Source: an uncultured Arthrobacter sp.
GTDB taxonomy: Bacteria > Actinomycetota > Actinomycetes > Actinomycetales > Micrococcaceae
Assembly: GCF_947495145.1 (NCBI RefSeq)
Contig: NZ_CANLXP010000014.1
Span: 1-64,000, forward strand
Reading direction: 5' to 3'
Length of the DNA stretch: 64,000 bases
A program made the translations under genes and the position numbers. Every line of letters begins with the position of its first letter. The first letter of the stretch is position 1. The notes under the pieces are model-generated. The model saw nothing but the letters and a program-made list of their open reading frames with translations, made no database searches and was not told the origin of the DNA. This document shows, piece after piece, positions 43,036 through 51,124 of this stretch.

Positions 43036-45078
43036 TCACCGCAGCACCCGCCGGGCCGCGTCCAATACTGCGTCCAAATGGATGCCGCGAAGAGCCATGA
43101 CCTCGGCGCCGGATCCTGATTCGCCGAACTCCTCAATGGAGACCACCTCACCGGCGGTGCCGGCCCACTTGAACCAGGCATCACCCCGTCCTGCCTCGAT
43201 CACCACCCGTGCAGTCAACGACGCCGGAAGCACCGATTCGCGGTAGTCGCCATCCGCCTCGCTGAACCACTCAACGCACGGCATGGACACTACCCGCGCG
43301 GCGATTCCGTCCGCCTCAAGGGCCTCGGCAGCCTGGATCGCCAGCGACACTTCACTGCCGGTGGCGATCAGCGCGAGGTCGTTGCCGTTGCCGCTTTGCC
43401 ATCGAACGAAGCCGCCGGCTCTGGCACCGTCTGCAGTGTCGCCGTCGGACGCGAGGACCGGTACATCCTGCCTGCTCAGCACCAACGCGACCGGCCGCTG
43501 CGGGGATGCGAGGATGCGCTGCCAGACAGCGGTGACCTCCACGGCGTCGGCGGGCCGGACGACGTCGAGCCCCGGCACGGTACGCAGTGAAGCAATCTGC
43601 TCCACCGGCTGGTGGGTAGGCCCGTCTTCGCCGACCGCCACCGAATCGTGGGTGAAGACGTACACCACACCCAGCCCCATGAGTGCCGCCAACCGGATGC
43701 TGGGGCGCATGTAGTCGCTGAAGACCAGGTAGGTCGATCCGAACGGACGCCAGGGTCCGTGAAGGGCGATGCCGCTCAGAATGGCCGCCATGGCGTGTTC
43801 CCGGATGCCGAAGCGAATGAACTCGCCTGCGGGGTTGCCTGCCGAGAACGGTTTGCCGTCGACGGCGACATTGGTCGAGCCACTCAGGTCAGCCGAACCT
43901 CCCCAGAGCCGGTGCGATTCCTGCAGCGCCTTGATCACTGCGCCGTTGGTCTTGCGGGTAGCCACCGGGTCTCCCGGAGAGCCCGTGTCGATTCCATCCA
44001 GCGGCGATGCGTCGGTAATGCCATCCCGGAAGGCTTTCCAGCGTGCAGCGTCTTCGGGCTGATCAGCTTCCCAGGCGCTGTGCTCGCGTTGCCAGGCTTC
44101 GTATAGCGCACCGCCACGCTCGGAAGCGGCTCGGGTGTGGGCCAGGACCTCCTCGTCCGCCAACTCCGGCAAGTCAGCGGTGGGGGAGTATCCGAGCGAT
44201 TCCAGGACGGTGGCGACTTCCTCCGCGCCGAACCCGCCGGAATGTGCTGCGGGGGTTCCACCAATCTTGGTGGAGGGGGTCCCGATGACCGTCTTCACCG
44301 CCACGAGCGTCGGTTGACCTGTCCGTTCCGCAGCGGCGCGGAGGACGGATTCGAGGGCAGCGAGATCGGTGGCGTCGTCAATCTCGAGGACGCGCCAGCC
44401 ATAGGCCCGGTAGCGGGCGCGGACATCCTCCGAAAAGGTGCCGGACGTGTCGGCATCAATGGTGATGCCGTTGTCGTCCCAGATGAGCACCAGGTTGTCG
44501 AGGCCGAGACTGCCGGCCAGGCTGGAGGCTTCTGACGACACGCCTTCCTGTAGGCAGCCATCCCCGGCCAATGCCCAGATGGTGTGCTGCAGGTGATCCG
44601 AGCCCGGTGTGAAAAGTGCCGATTCGTGCTTGGCCGCGATGGCCATGCCGACGGCAGAGGCAACTCCCTGCCCCAGTGGCCCGGTGCTCATTTCAACACC
44701 GACGGTGTGGTGGACTTCCGGGTGGCCCGGAGTCCTGGATTTCAGTGAGCGGCTTGCCGCCAGATCCTCAAGGGTGAGCCCGTACCCGGTGAAGCACAGT
44801 TGGATGTAGAGCAGGAGGCTAGCGTGTCCGGCGGATAGTACGAATCTATCCCGCGCCGGCCAGTCCGGATGACTGGGTGAATGCCGAAGAACCCGCGAGA
44901 AAAGGACGTGCGACAACGGCGCCAATGCCATCGCTGTACCGGCGTGTCCGTGGCCTTTCTGTTGTACGAGGACGGCCGGAATTGCCTGGGCGGCGGCAAC
45001 GGCGCGGGCGTCCAGGGCGGAAGGAACTCCGACGGTGAAAGAATCTTCTATAGTCACGGACGCCACTTTGGTATACAC
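43036..45078 (-). CDS. Transketolase
   Basis: A 680-residue thiamine-diphosphate enzyme. The N-terminal TPP domain has GHAGTAMALAPL, VGVEMSTGPLGQGVASAVG near 130 and the Mg/TPP site LAGDGCLQEG with the downstream WDDNG; the pyrimidine domain has RFGIREHAMAAILSG; the C-terminal domain closes the chain. Full length for TktA-type enzymes, which move two-carbon ketol units between sugar phosphates. GTG start at 45078 (a few residues are uncertain). Unlike a lone housekeeping gene, it is divergent from a ROK regulator followed by a PTS, so it probably serves use of that PTS sugar. Confidence 0.92.
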   Translation of the reverse strand: MYTKVASVTIEDSFTVGVPSALDARAVAAAQAIPAVLVQQKGHGHAGTAMALAPLSHVLFSRVLRHSPSHPDWPARDRFVLSAGHASLLLYIQLCFTGYGLTLEDLAASRSLKSRTPGHPEVHHTVGVEMSTGPLGQGVASAVGMAIAAKHESALFTPGSDHLQHTIWALAGDGCLQEGVSSEASSLAGSLGLDNLVLIWDDNGITIDADTSGTFSEDVRARYRAYGWRVLEIDDATDLAALESVLRAAAERTGQPTLVAVKTVIGTPSTKIGGTPAAHSGGFGAEEVATVLESLGYSPTADLPELADEEVLAHTRAASERGGALYEAWQREHSAWEADQPEDAARWKAFRDGITDASPLDGIDTGSPGDPVATRKTNGAVIKALQESHRLWGGSADLSGSTNVAVDGKPFSAGNPAGEFIRFGIREHAMAAILSGIALHGPWRPFGSTYLVFSDYMRPSIRLAALMGLGVVYVFTHDSVAVGEDGPTHQPVEQIASLRTVPGLDVVRPADAVEVTAVWQRILASPQRPVALVLSRQDVPVLASDGDTADGARAGGFVRWQSGNGNDLALIATGSEVSLAIQAAEALEADGIAARVVSMPCVEWFSEADGDYRESVLPASLTARVVIEAGRGDAWFKWAGTAGEVVSIEEFGESGSGAEVMALRGIHLDAVLDAARRVLR
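45062..45071. promoter_or_regulatory. GCCACTTTGG element, transketolase/ROK side
   Basis: This 10-mer sits at the divergent transketolase-ROK start region and recurs exactly at 46331-46340, before the PTS genes. A common ROK-regulator site is a fair guess. If the GTG at 45078 is the true start, it lies inside the first transketolase codons. Confidence 0.4.
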
Positions 45079-45140
45079 ATGTACTTAAGTCAATGGGTTG
45101 ATGATGTGCGGCCGCAGGTTGGCTGGGAGAAGGGGATGCA

Positions 45141-46301
45141 ATGGTCAAGGGGTTGGCAACGGGTTCAGGTGTGGCTTTGAGCCTGATCCGATCAGGGCGT
45201 GCAACCACCCGGAATGACCTCATTGAGGTACTCGGCTGGTCGCGCATCACTCTTGCTCGACGGCTCGACGAGCTGCTGGAGGCATCCGTCATCGTCAGCG
45301 TGGGGCAACTCGACTCTCGGGGCGGAAGGCCGCCGGAAACCTTCGCCGTCAATGCCGACGCAGGGCTTCTCCTCGCTGTCGATATCGGCGGCTCCCATAC
45401 CCGCCTGGCCATCACCGATCTGGTGTCCAAGGTGTTGAGCGAGGATGAAGCCGATATTGGTCTGAACGAGGGCCCGACCGAGATTTTCGAATGGGCAGGG
45501 CAGGTCTTTGACTACATGCTCCGCAGTATGGGCAAGGAACGTAAGGACGTCGTCGGAATCGGCGTCGGGGTCCCAGGTCCGGTCGATGTGGCAACTGGGC
45601 GGCTGGCCAGTCCGCAGGTCTACCCGGAATGGGACGGCGTGTTGGTCCGGGAGTATTTCAAGACCCGGTATGACCACGCGGTCTTCGCCGTTGACAGGGA
45701 CGTAAACGTCATGGCGCTCGCCGAAGCGCGGCGGGCGCCCAAGGAGGAACCGAACCTGGTGGTGGTGAAGGCAGGGATCGGGCTCGGGCTTGCCTTCGTC
45801 CTCGACGGCCGGGTCTACCGTGGGGCGCGTGGGGGTGCCGGAGACGTAAGCTGCCCGACGCTCGGCGGCGACCGCCTGCAGCGGCTGGAGGCGGTCGCAA
45901 GCGGCGCAGTGCTGAGAGCCGAACTGCTCGCGCGAGGCTACAAAGTGCGCACGAGCGCCGACATCGTCGACCTTGCGCGCCAGGGAGACCAGGCAACGCT
46001 CTCCCTGATCGAAGAAACGGCGACGATCATCGGACAGACGCTCGCCGACGTCGTCGGCTTGTTGAATCCGGAAGCGGTGATTATCGGGGGCAATCTCGCC
46101 CAGTCCGGAGATCCATTCCTGCTTCCTATCCGACAGGCAATTTTCGACGGCGCGAGGGACTTTGCCACGCGCGGTCTGGTGGTGGAGCCAAGCCGGCTGG
46201 GCCACGCTGCGGGCGTCACCGGCGCGTCACTTCTGGCCCAGGACGCGCTTTTCGAGCCCGGCCGCATCAGTCGGATGACCCGCACCGGAGCCACCAAATA
46301 G
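45141..46301 (+). CDS. ROK family transcriptional regulator
   Basis: A 386-residue protein with an N-terminal winged helix (VALSLIRSGRATTRNDLIEVLGWSRITLARRLDELLEA, residues 11-48) and a ROK kinase-like domain: LLAVDIGGSHTRLAITDL near 80, GIGVGVPGPVDVATG near 138, VVVKAGIGLGLAFVLDGRVYRGARGGAGD near 205-235. The zinc motif CxCGxxGC of most ROK proteins is missing, replaced by CPTLGGDRLQRLEAVASG. This is the NagC/XylR type: sugar-responsive repressor. Preceded by GAGAAGGGG. It is divergent from transketolase and upstream of the PTS genes, which it probably controls. Confidence 0.85.
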   Translation: MVKGLATGSGVALSLIRSGRATTRNDLIEVLGWSRITLARRLDELLEASVIVSVGQLDSRGGRPPETFAVNADAGLLLAVDIGGSHTRLAITDLVSKVLSEDEADIGLNEGPTEIFEWAGQVFDYMLRSMGKERKDVVGIGVGVPGPVDVATGRLASPQVYPEWDGVLVREYFKTRYDHAVFAVDRDVNVMALAEARRAPKEEPNLVVVKAGIGLGLAFVLDGRVYRGARGGAGDVSCPTLGGDRLQRLEAVASGAVLRAELLARGYKVRTSADIVDLARQGDQATLSLIEETATIIGQTLADVVGLLNPEAVIIGGNLAQSGDPFLLPIRQAIFDGARDFATRGLVVEPSRLGHAAGVTGASLLAQDALFEPGRISRMTRTGATK

Positions 46302-46330
46302 CTAAGCCAGTTGACGATAACAAAACGATT

Positions 46331-46340
46331 GCCACTTTGG
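46331..46340. promoter_or_regulatory. GCCACTTTGG element before PTS genes
   Basis: Second exact copy of the 10-mer found at 45062-45071, 84 nt before the PTS IIA start. A TAAGAT -10-like box follows at 46355-46360. Candidate shared operator. Confidence 0.4.
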
Positions 46341-46423
46341 GTTACTTGTAGACATAAGATCCTTTGCGACGGTAGCGTGTGACGTGCGCCACCCCCTGCC
46401 CCCACCAACGCAAAGGATTTGTT

Positions 46424-46879
46424 GTGAGCCTGAATCTCGCCGAAGAGCTGTCGTCGATCACCACGAAAGCGACGGCCTCCGACTGGAGGGAAGCTATCCG
46501 TCTCGCTGGTGACGGGCTGGTAGCCGGTGGCGTCACCACCGAGGCCTACACCGAGGAAATGATCACGGCTGTGGAGGAACACGGACCGTACATCGTGATT
46601 GCCCCCGGAATTGCGCTGGCACACGCCCGGCCGGCGGAGTCGGTCCTCAAGGGTGGATTGAGCTGGGTAAGCCTGGAAACCCCCGTCGAGTTTGGCCACG
46701 CATCGAATGATCCGGTGACCCTGGTCATCGGGTTGGCTGCCCTCGACCACACCGCGCATATCGAAGTGCTGAAGGCAGTTGCCGGCGTGCTCTCCAACAA
46801 GGAAGTCCGCGCACGGCTTGAAGCAGCGGAGACCCCGGATCAGGTCCGCGACCTCCTCAGCAGCCTGGCCACCAAGTAA
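46424..46879 (+). CDS. PTS EIIA component (ascorbate/fructose class)
   Basis: A 151-residue EIIA-2 type protein. The phosphorylated His is in IAPGIALAHARPAES near residue 67. I take the GTG at 46424 (AAAGGA 6 nt upstream) as start. It receives phosphate from HPr and passes it to the IIB protein encoded next. Genes IIA-IIB-IIC follow in that order with short gaps. Confidence 0.88.
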   Translation: MSLNLAEELSSITTKATASDWREAIRLAGDGLVAGGVTTEAYTEEMITAVEEHGPYIVIAPGIALAHARPAESVLKGGLSWVSLETPVEFGHASNDPVTLVIGLAALDHTAHIEVLKAVAGVLSNKEVRARLEAAETPDQVRDLLSSLATK

Positions 46880-46913
46880 ACCGACCTCATCAACCTGGAC
46901 TGAAAGGCATCTC

Positions 46914-47186
46914 ATGAAAATCGTCGCCGTATGTGGAATGGGCATTGGAACCTCAGTGCTCCTCAAGATGAATGCAGAGAAAGTTCTCGCCTCACTGGGC
47001 ATCGACGCAGACGTCGAAGCCGCAGATATCGGTGTTGCGCGAGGCGCAGCCCAGACCGCGGACATCGTCCTCACCTCCGACGAGCTCGCACCCGAGATCG
47101 GTGACGTTCCGGCGGAAGTCATCATCATTGACAACTTCTTCGATCTCGATGAGATCACCGAGAAGCTCACGCCGGCCGTCCAGTAG
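46914..47186 (+). CDS. PTS EIIB component (ascorbate/UlaB-like)
   Basis: A 90-residue protein MKIVAVCGMGIGTSVLLKMN with the phosphorylated Cys7 in the P-loop-like start. It matches IIB of the ascorbate (SgaB/UlaB) type. Acts between IIA and the membrane IIC. GAAAGG lies before the ATG. Confidence 0.88.
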   Translation: MKIVAVCGMGIGTSVLLKMNAEKVLASLGIDADVEAADIGVARGAAQTADIVLTSDELAPEIGDVPAEVIIIDNFFDLDEITEKLTPAVQ

Positions 47187-47225
47187 AACCTTTCCGTCCA
47201 GAACAGCAGAAAAGGAGCGCCCACG

Positions 47226-48779
47226 ATGGAGTGGCTCGTTGTAGTACTGAATTTCATAGGTCAGCAGATTTTGAATGTGCCGGCCTACCTGATCGGCATC
47301 ATCACCGCCATCGGTTTGATGGCCATGCGCCGTAACTCCGGTCAGGTGATCGGAGGCGCACTCAAGGCAGCGTTGGGCTTCCTCATTCTCGGTGCCGGTG
47401 CCGGCGTCGTCGTCGGTTCGCTGGATCCGCTCGGCGCGCTGATCCTGGCCGTGACCGGCGCCCAGGGTGTGATCCCCACCAATGAGGTCATCACCGCACT
47501 TGCCCAGGAAGAGTTCGGTGCACAGAGTGCGTACGTGCTGACCCTCGGGTTCATCGTGATGCTGATTCTTGCTCGCTTCACCCCGCTGAAGTACGTGTTC
47601 CTGACCGGTCACCACATGGTGTTCATGGCAACCATGCTCACCGTGGTGCTGTCGGTTGGATTCGGTGGCGGCCTGAGCTGGCTCGTTGTTCTCATCGGCG
47701 CGCTGCTGCTTGGCGTGATCATGGTGGTCATGCCGGCGTTCGCTCACCCGTGGACGAAGAAGATCACGGGCAATGACACCATCGCTATCGGCCACTTCGG
47801 CACGCTCGGCTACATCGCAGCGGGTGCGTCCGGCCAGGCTGTGGGCCGGCGGAGCAAGTCAACCGAGGACATCAACTTCCCGCAGGGGCTCAAGTTCCTC
47901 CGCGACTCGATGGTTGCCACCTCGCTCTCCATGGTCCTCATCTACATGGTGTTCGCGATCTGGGGCCTGATCGCCCTTCCGCTCGAGGACGCCCTGGCAA
48001 TCTTCGGTGCGGCAGACGCCGGAGCGTTCATCATGGCGGGCTTTGGGCTGGCGCTTCAGTTCGGTGTTGGCGTTGCGGTCATTCTCTACGGTGTGCGGAC
48101 GGTGCTGGGTGAACTGGTTCCTGCGTTCCAGGGCATTGCCGAGAAGGTTGTTCCCGGTGCCAAGCCCGCGCTGGATATCCCGATCGTGTTTCCGTTCGGT
48201 GCGAATGCCGTGCTGATTGGCTTCCTCAGCTCCTTCGCCGGCGGACTGATCAGTCTGGGCATCCTTGCCATCTGGCTCAACCCGATGTTCGGACTGGCGC
48301 TGATCCTGCCCGGCATGGTTCCGCACTTCTTCACCGGTGGTGGTGCCGGTGTCTACGGCAACGCGACGGGCGGACGTAAGGGCGCTGTGATCGGCGGCTT
48401 CGTGAACGGTGTAATCATCACCATCCTGCCGGCCATCCTCCTGCTGGTGCTCGGCGAGCTTGGCTTCGCCAACAGCACCTTCGGCGATGCGGACTTCGGT
48501 TGGTTCGGCACCCTGATCGGTGTGAGCCTGCTGGGCGGCACCACGCTTGGTGTCGTGTTGACCATCGTGATTGCCATGGCGCTGGTAAGCGCGGCTATCG
48601 TCTTCCAGCGCAAGTTCGTGGATACCGGCTGGGTTCCCGGAGCCAACCGCCAGGAATGGCTGGACGGCCTGAAGGCGGAGGAGAAGGCACGGGTCGATGC
48701 GGAGAAGGCCCGCAAGGCTGAGGAGCGCAAGGCCGCTGCGGCGTCGAACGCTGAAAGCGTGCCGCAGAAGTCCGAGTAG
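47226..48779 (+). CDS. PTS EIIC component (ascorbate/UlaA-like)
   Basis: A 517-residue membrane permease with about ten hydrophobic segments. Signature: VLNFIGQQILNVPAYLIGII at the start, ALGFLILGAGAGVVVGSLDPLG near 55, GHHMVFMATMLTVVLSVGFGGG, and PGMVPHFFTGGGAGVYGNATGG near 365. It belongs to the UlaA/SgaT group that carries L-ascorbate in enterobacteria. The cytoplasmic C-terminus is a 40-residue charged Glu/Lys/Ala tail (EEKARVDAEKARKAEERK). The usual ascorbate-degradation genes (UlaD, E, F, G) are absent, and transketolase is next to it, so the sugar is probably not ascorbate. Confidence 0.88.
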   Translation: MEWLVVVLNFIGQQILNVPAYLIGIITAIGLMAMRRNSGQVIGGALKAALGFLILGAGAGVVVGSLDPLGALILAVTGAQGVIPTNEVITALAQEEFGAQSAYVLTLGFIVMLILARFTPLKYVFLTGHHMVFMATMLTVVLSVGFGGGLSWLVVLIGALLLGVIMVVMPAFAHPWTKKITGNDTIAIGHFGTLGYIAAGASGQAVGRRSKSTEDINFPQGLKFLRDSMVATSLSMVLIYMVFAIWGLIALPLEDALAIFGAADAGAFIMAGFGLALQFGVGVAVILYGVRTVLGELVPAFQGIAEKVVPGAKPALDIPIVFPFGANAVLIGFLSSFAGGLISLGILAIWLNPMFGLALILPGMVPHFFTGGGAGVYGNATGGRKGAVIGGFVNGVIITILPAILLLVLGELGFANSTFGDADFGWFGTLIGVSLLGGTTLGVVLTIVIAMALVSAAIVFQRKFVDTGWVPGANRQEWLDGLKAEEKARVDAEKARKAEERKAAAASNAESVPQKSE

Positions 48780-48797
48780 GGGTTAGCGGTAGGGAAG

Positions 48798-48824
48798 GGC
48801 GGCACCGGAAGAGGTGCCGCCTTT
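48798..48824 (+). terminator. Terminator of the PTS operon
   Basis: A 9-bp perfect stem, GGCGGCACC (48798-48806) with GGTGCCGCC (48813-48821), a 6-nt loop and TTT following. It lies 18 nt after the IIC stop. Beyond it, 48854-48865 carries a copy of the recurrent ACGACGACGGCG oligomer in non-coding DNA. Confidence 0.8.
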
Positions 48825-49006
48825 CCACGTTGTGGAGACTGAGTTAGCGAACGACGACGACGGCGGCTGCCTCCATCGCGCAAAGCGCCAGTCATGCGTC
48901 GGTGAAGACGGCGATATCACCGTGGTCGGTCAGGCCGGCAATGGGCGGTCGGGACTGGTGACGCCCGGCGGGTAGCACTGAACAGGGGAGCAACCCGTTT
49001 AAACCG

Positions 49007-49798
49007 TTAAGCCGCTGGTCCACCGGTTGACTCAAGGATGAAACGCGCGGTTTCCTCCGGCTGATCCCAGTGGGGAAAGTGTCCGCAGTCTTCGAAGACG
49101 TGAAGGGTGGCGTCCGGGTAGAGGGACATCGCGACGGCGGCTTCGCTCAGCGGCGTAACCCTGTCGTGCCGGCCCCACCCGAACGCCAGCGTTCCCTTGA
49201 GGCTGCCCTGCGGTGCGCCCTCCTGCCGCGGTCCGTGTGCGAGAGACCGTCGCGCTTCATCGAGGCTCGGTGAGGTAGCGAACCCCCGGAGCTCGGTAAG
49301 GACGAGATCCGGGTCAAGTTTCCACGGTGCCGCAGAGAACTGTGCGAGCAGCGCTGTACGACCGGCGGCCTGTTTGACGAGCGTCGGGAGTGCGGACTGA
49401 ATCCGGCGTACGAGCGCGATGGAAGCAGTGATGGTGCTGTTGAAAACACGGACCTGGGTGTCGTTCCAGAACCCCCCGGGATCGAGCGCGACGACGCTGC
49501 CGGTGTGCCCACGCCGAGCCATCTCCACAACCATGCGTGCTCCCATGGAGCTGCCGACAATGTCCGCGCCTTCCAGATTCTCCTCGAGCAGGAAGCGTTC
49601 GACGGCGTCGGTAAGGGTAGTGATGGTCACCTCGCCGGTGAGGGGGTCGCTTTTGCCGAAACCGGGCAGGTCGAACGCAATAACCTCGCGCTCCTGCTGA
49701 AGCATTGGAAGGACCGGATCCCAGTTACGGATGCTGGAGCCGAGTCCGTGGACAAGCACGAGGGGTTTGCCGGTGCCGCTTCGTTCGGTGTTCAACAT
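49007..49798 (-). CDS. Alpha/beta hydrolase
   Basis: A 263-residue alpha/beta-hydrolase. LVLVHGLGSSIRNWDPVLP (oxyanion loop), nucleophile IVGSSMGARMVVEMARR near residue 82, late acid GWGRHDRVTP and His in EDCGHFPHWDQPE. Typical small esterase or lipase-like enzyme, no substrate assignable. It stands alone between the PTS terminator and the second LacI gene. Confidence 0.8.
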   Translation of the reverse strand: MLNTERSGTGKPLVLVHGLGSSIRNWDPVLPMLQQEREVIAFDLPGFGKSDPLTGEVTITTLTDAVERFLLEENLEGADIVGSSMGARMVVEMARRGHTGSVVALDPGGFWNDTQVRVFNSTITASIALVRRIQSALPTLVKQAAGRTALLAQFSAAPWKLDPDLVLTELRGFATSPSLDEARRSLAHGPRQEGAPQGSLKGTLAFGWGRHDRVTPLSEAAVAMSLYPDATLHVFEDCGHFPHWDQPEETARFILESTGGPAA

Positions 49799-49933
49799 TC
49801 GTATTGTGTCCTTCCGCTGCCATGCCGCGAGACGGCGTGTGATGACTCAGCCTAGTACGCGGCGTCAACGGGCTGCGTGCCCTCCCTGGGATTGGCGCAT
49901 GGCCATCGACCAGCTGCTTCCGCGGTCCTCTGC

Positions 49934-50947
49934 TCAGGGCACCGGCCCCGTCGACTTCCCGCCCTCCAGTTTGCACATCACCAGCTCCTGCCGCAGCTCC
50001 GACGCCCGGCCCTCCAGCTGGTCGATCAGCGCTTCGACGCCCATTCGCCCCAACTCGACGCTGGGGGAGGACATGACGGTCAGCTCCGGATCGGCCATCG
50101 CAGCCATCGCAGGGGAGGAACCGACGGACAGCACCGACAGGTCCCGGGGTATCTCGATCCCCGCGTGCCGCAGCCCGCTGACAAACCCCGTGGCCGCCAG
50201 CTCGTTCTGGATGATGACGCCGGTGGCGTCGGGGAAATCTCGCAGCAGTTCCTCTGCCGCCGCTTTTCCCGCGCCGGGCGTCGCCTGGCACGTGAACGAC
50301 GCCGGTTCCAAACCCTGGCGCTTCATCTCGGCTTCGTAGCTGTCCCGTGAGCGGCCTACCGGCCCAAACTCTTCAAGATCGCGGCTGCCCACGGCGTCGT
50401 CGAGGAGCACAATGCGAGAGTGTCCCAGCTCCGTCAAGTGCTGGACCGCGGCAACGAGCGTGTCCTCAAAGTTGATGTCGACGTAGGTCAGGGCACTGGG
50501 ATCGCGAGTCCGCCCAATCAGCGCGAACGGTGTACCGGATTTCACTAGCTCCTCGACGCGCGGATCGTCCAGCTGCACCTCCATCAGGATCACGCCGTCC
50601 ACCAGTCCGCTTGAGGTGAGCTCCGTGGTTTGGCCGGCGTCGTTACTGATGGGCCAGAGCACCAGGTTGTAGCCGAGCTCCCGGGCGGCAGCTGCAGCGC
50701 TGGTGAAGAACTCCACGACCGTTCCGCTGAAGGAGTGCTGAAGCGCCGGGAAGAGAAGCGCGATGATCCGCGTGCGCTTACTGGCCAGAGCCCGGCCGAC
50801 GACGTTCCGCCGGAACCCAAGTTCCTGCATCGCCGCCTCGACCTTGGCCCGCGTCGCGGGGGACACCGGCTTGGTGTTGTTGATCGTGAAAGACACCGTC
50901 GCGATGGACACATTGGCGTGCCGGGCGACGTCCTGCATGGTGGCCAC
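49934..50947 (-). CDS. LacI family transcriptional regulator
   Basis: A 337-residue LacI/GalR repressor. HTH MQDVARHANVSIATVSFTINNTKPVSPATRAKVEAAM at the start, hinge ELGFRRNVVGRALASKRTR, then the effector domain. Start GTG 50947 or ATG 50938. It is divergent from the second sugar cluster (51125-56115), whose promoter is framed by two near-identical GTWAAGCGTTTWAM sites, the probable operators. Confidence 0.87.
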   Translation of the reverse strand: MATMQDVARHANVSIATVSFTINNTKPVSPATRAKVEAAMQELGFRRNVVGRALASKRTRIIALLFPALQHSFSGTVVEFFTSAAAAARELGYNLVLWPISNDAGQTTELTSSGLVDGVILMEVQLDDPRVEELVKSGTPFALIGRTRDPSALTYVDINFEDTLVAAVQHLTELGHSRIVLLDDAVGSRDLEEFGPVGRSRDSYEAEMKRQGLEPASFTCQATPGAGKAAAEELLRDFPDATGVIIQNELAATGFVSGLRHAGIEIPRDLSVLSVGSSPAMAAMADPELTVMSSPSVELGRMGVEALIDQLEGRASELRQELVMCKLEGGKSTGPVP

Positions 50948-51013
50948 GGGAACCGCCCTTCGAGTCAGCGAAACATTGCAGACCGAGTTGAACAGGCCCG
51001 CAAGACTCCTTCA

Positions 51014-51027
51014 GTAAAGCGTTTAAA
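51014..51027. promoter_or_regulatory. Putative LacI operator, upstream site
   Basis: GTAAAGCGTTTAAA, a LacI-type pattern (A-rich arm, GCG/CGC centre, T-rich arm). A near copy lies at 51081-51094, 67 bp away, on the other side of the promoter. Confidence 0.65.
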
Positions 51028-51034
51028 TTTTTCC

Positions 51035-51064
51035 TTGACAAGCCCGGTTGTGACCCATCACACT
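51035..51064 (+). promoter_or_regulatory. Predicted promoter of the second sugar cluster
   Basis: A perfect -35 TTGACA at 51035-51040. The -10 region 17-18 nt further (near 51058-51064, TCACACT) is weak. It is enclosed by the two LacI-type operators, which argues for it. Confidence 0.5.
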
Positions 51065-51080
51065 CGATTGGAGTCGCTGA

Positions 51081-51094
51081 GTTAAGCGTTTTAC
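51081..51094. promoter_or_regulatory. Putative LacI operator, downstream site
   Basis: GTTAAGCGTTTTAC, sharing the AAGCGTTT core with 51014-51027. It lies 30 nt before the binding-protein ATG, so a bound repressor would block early transcription. Confidence 0.65.
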
Positions 51095-51124
51095 TACCCG
51101 GACCAACCACGGCAAGGGAGCCCC

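Noticed and set aside
47226-48779. Calling the PTS a true ascorbate (ula) system
   Set aside because: Transporter family agrees, but none of the ascorbate-degrading enzymes is nearby and transketolase suggests another sugar.
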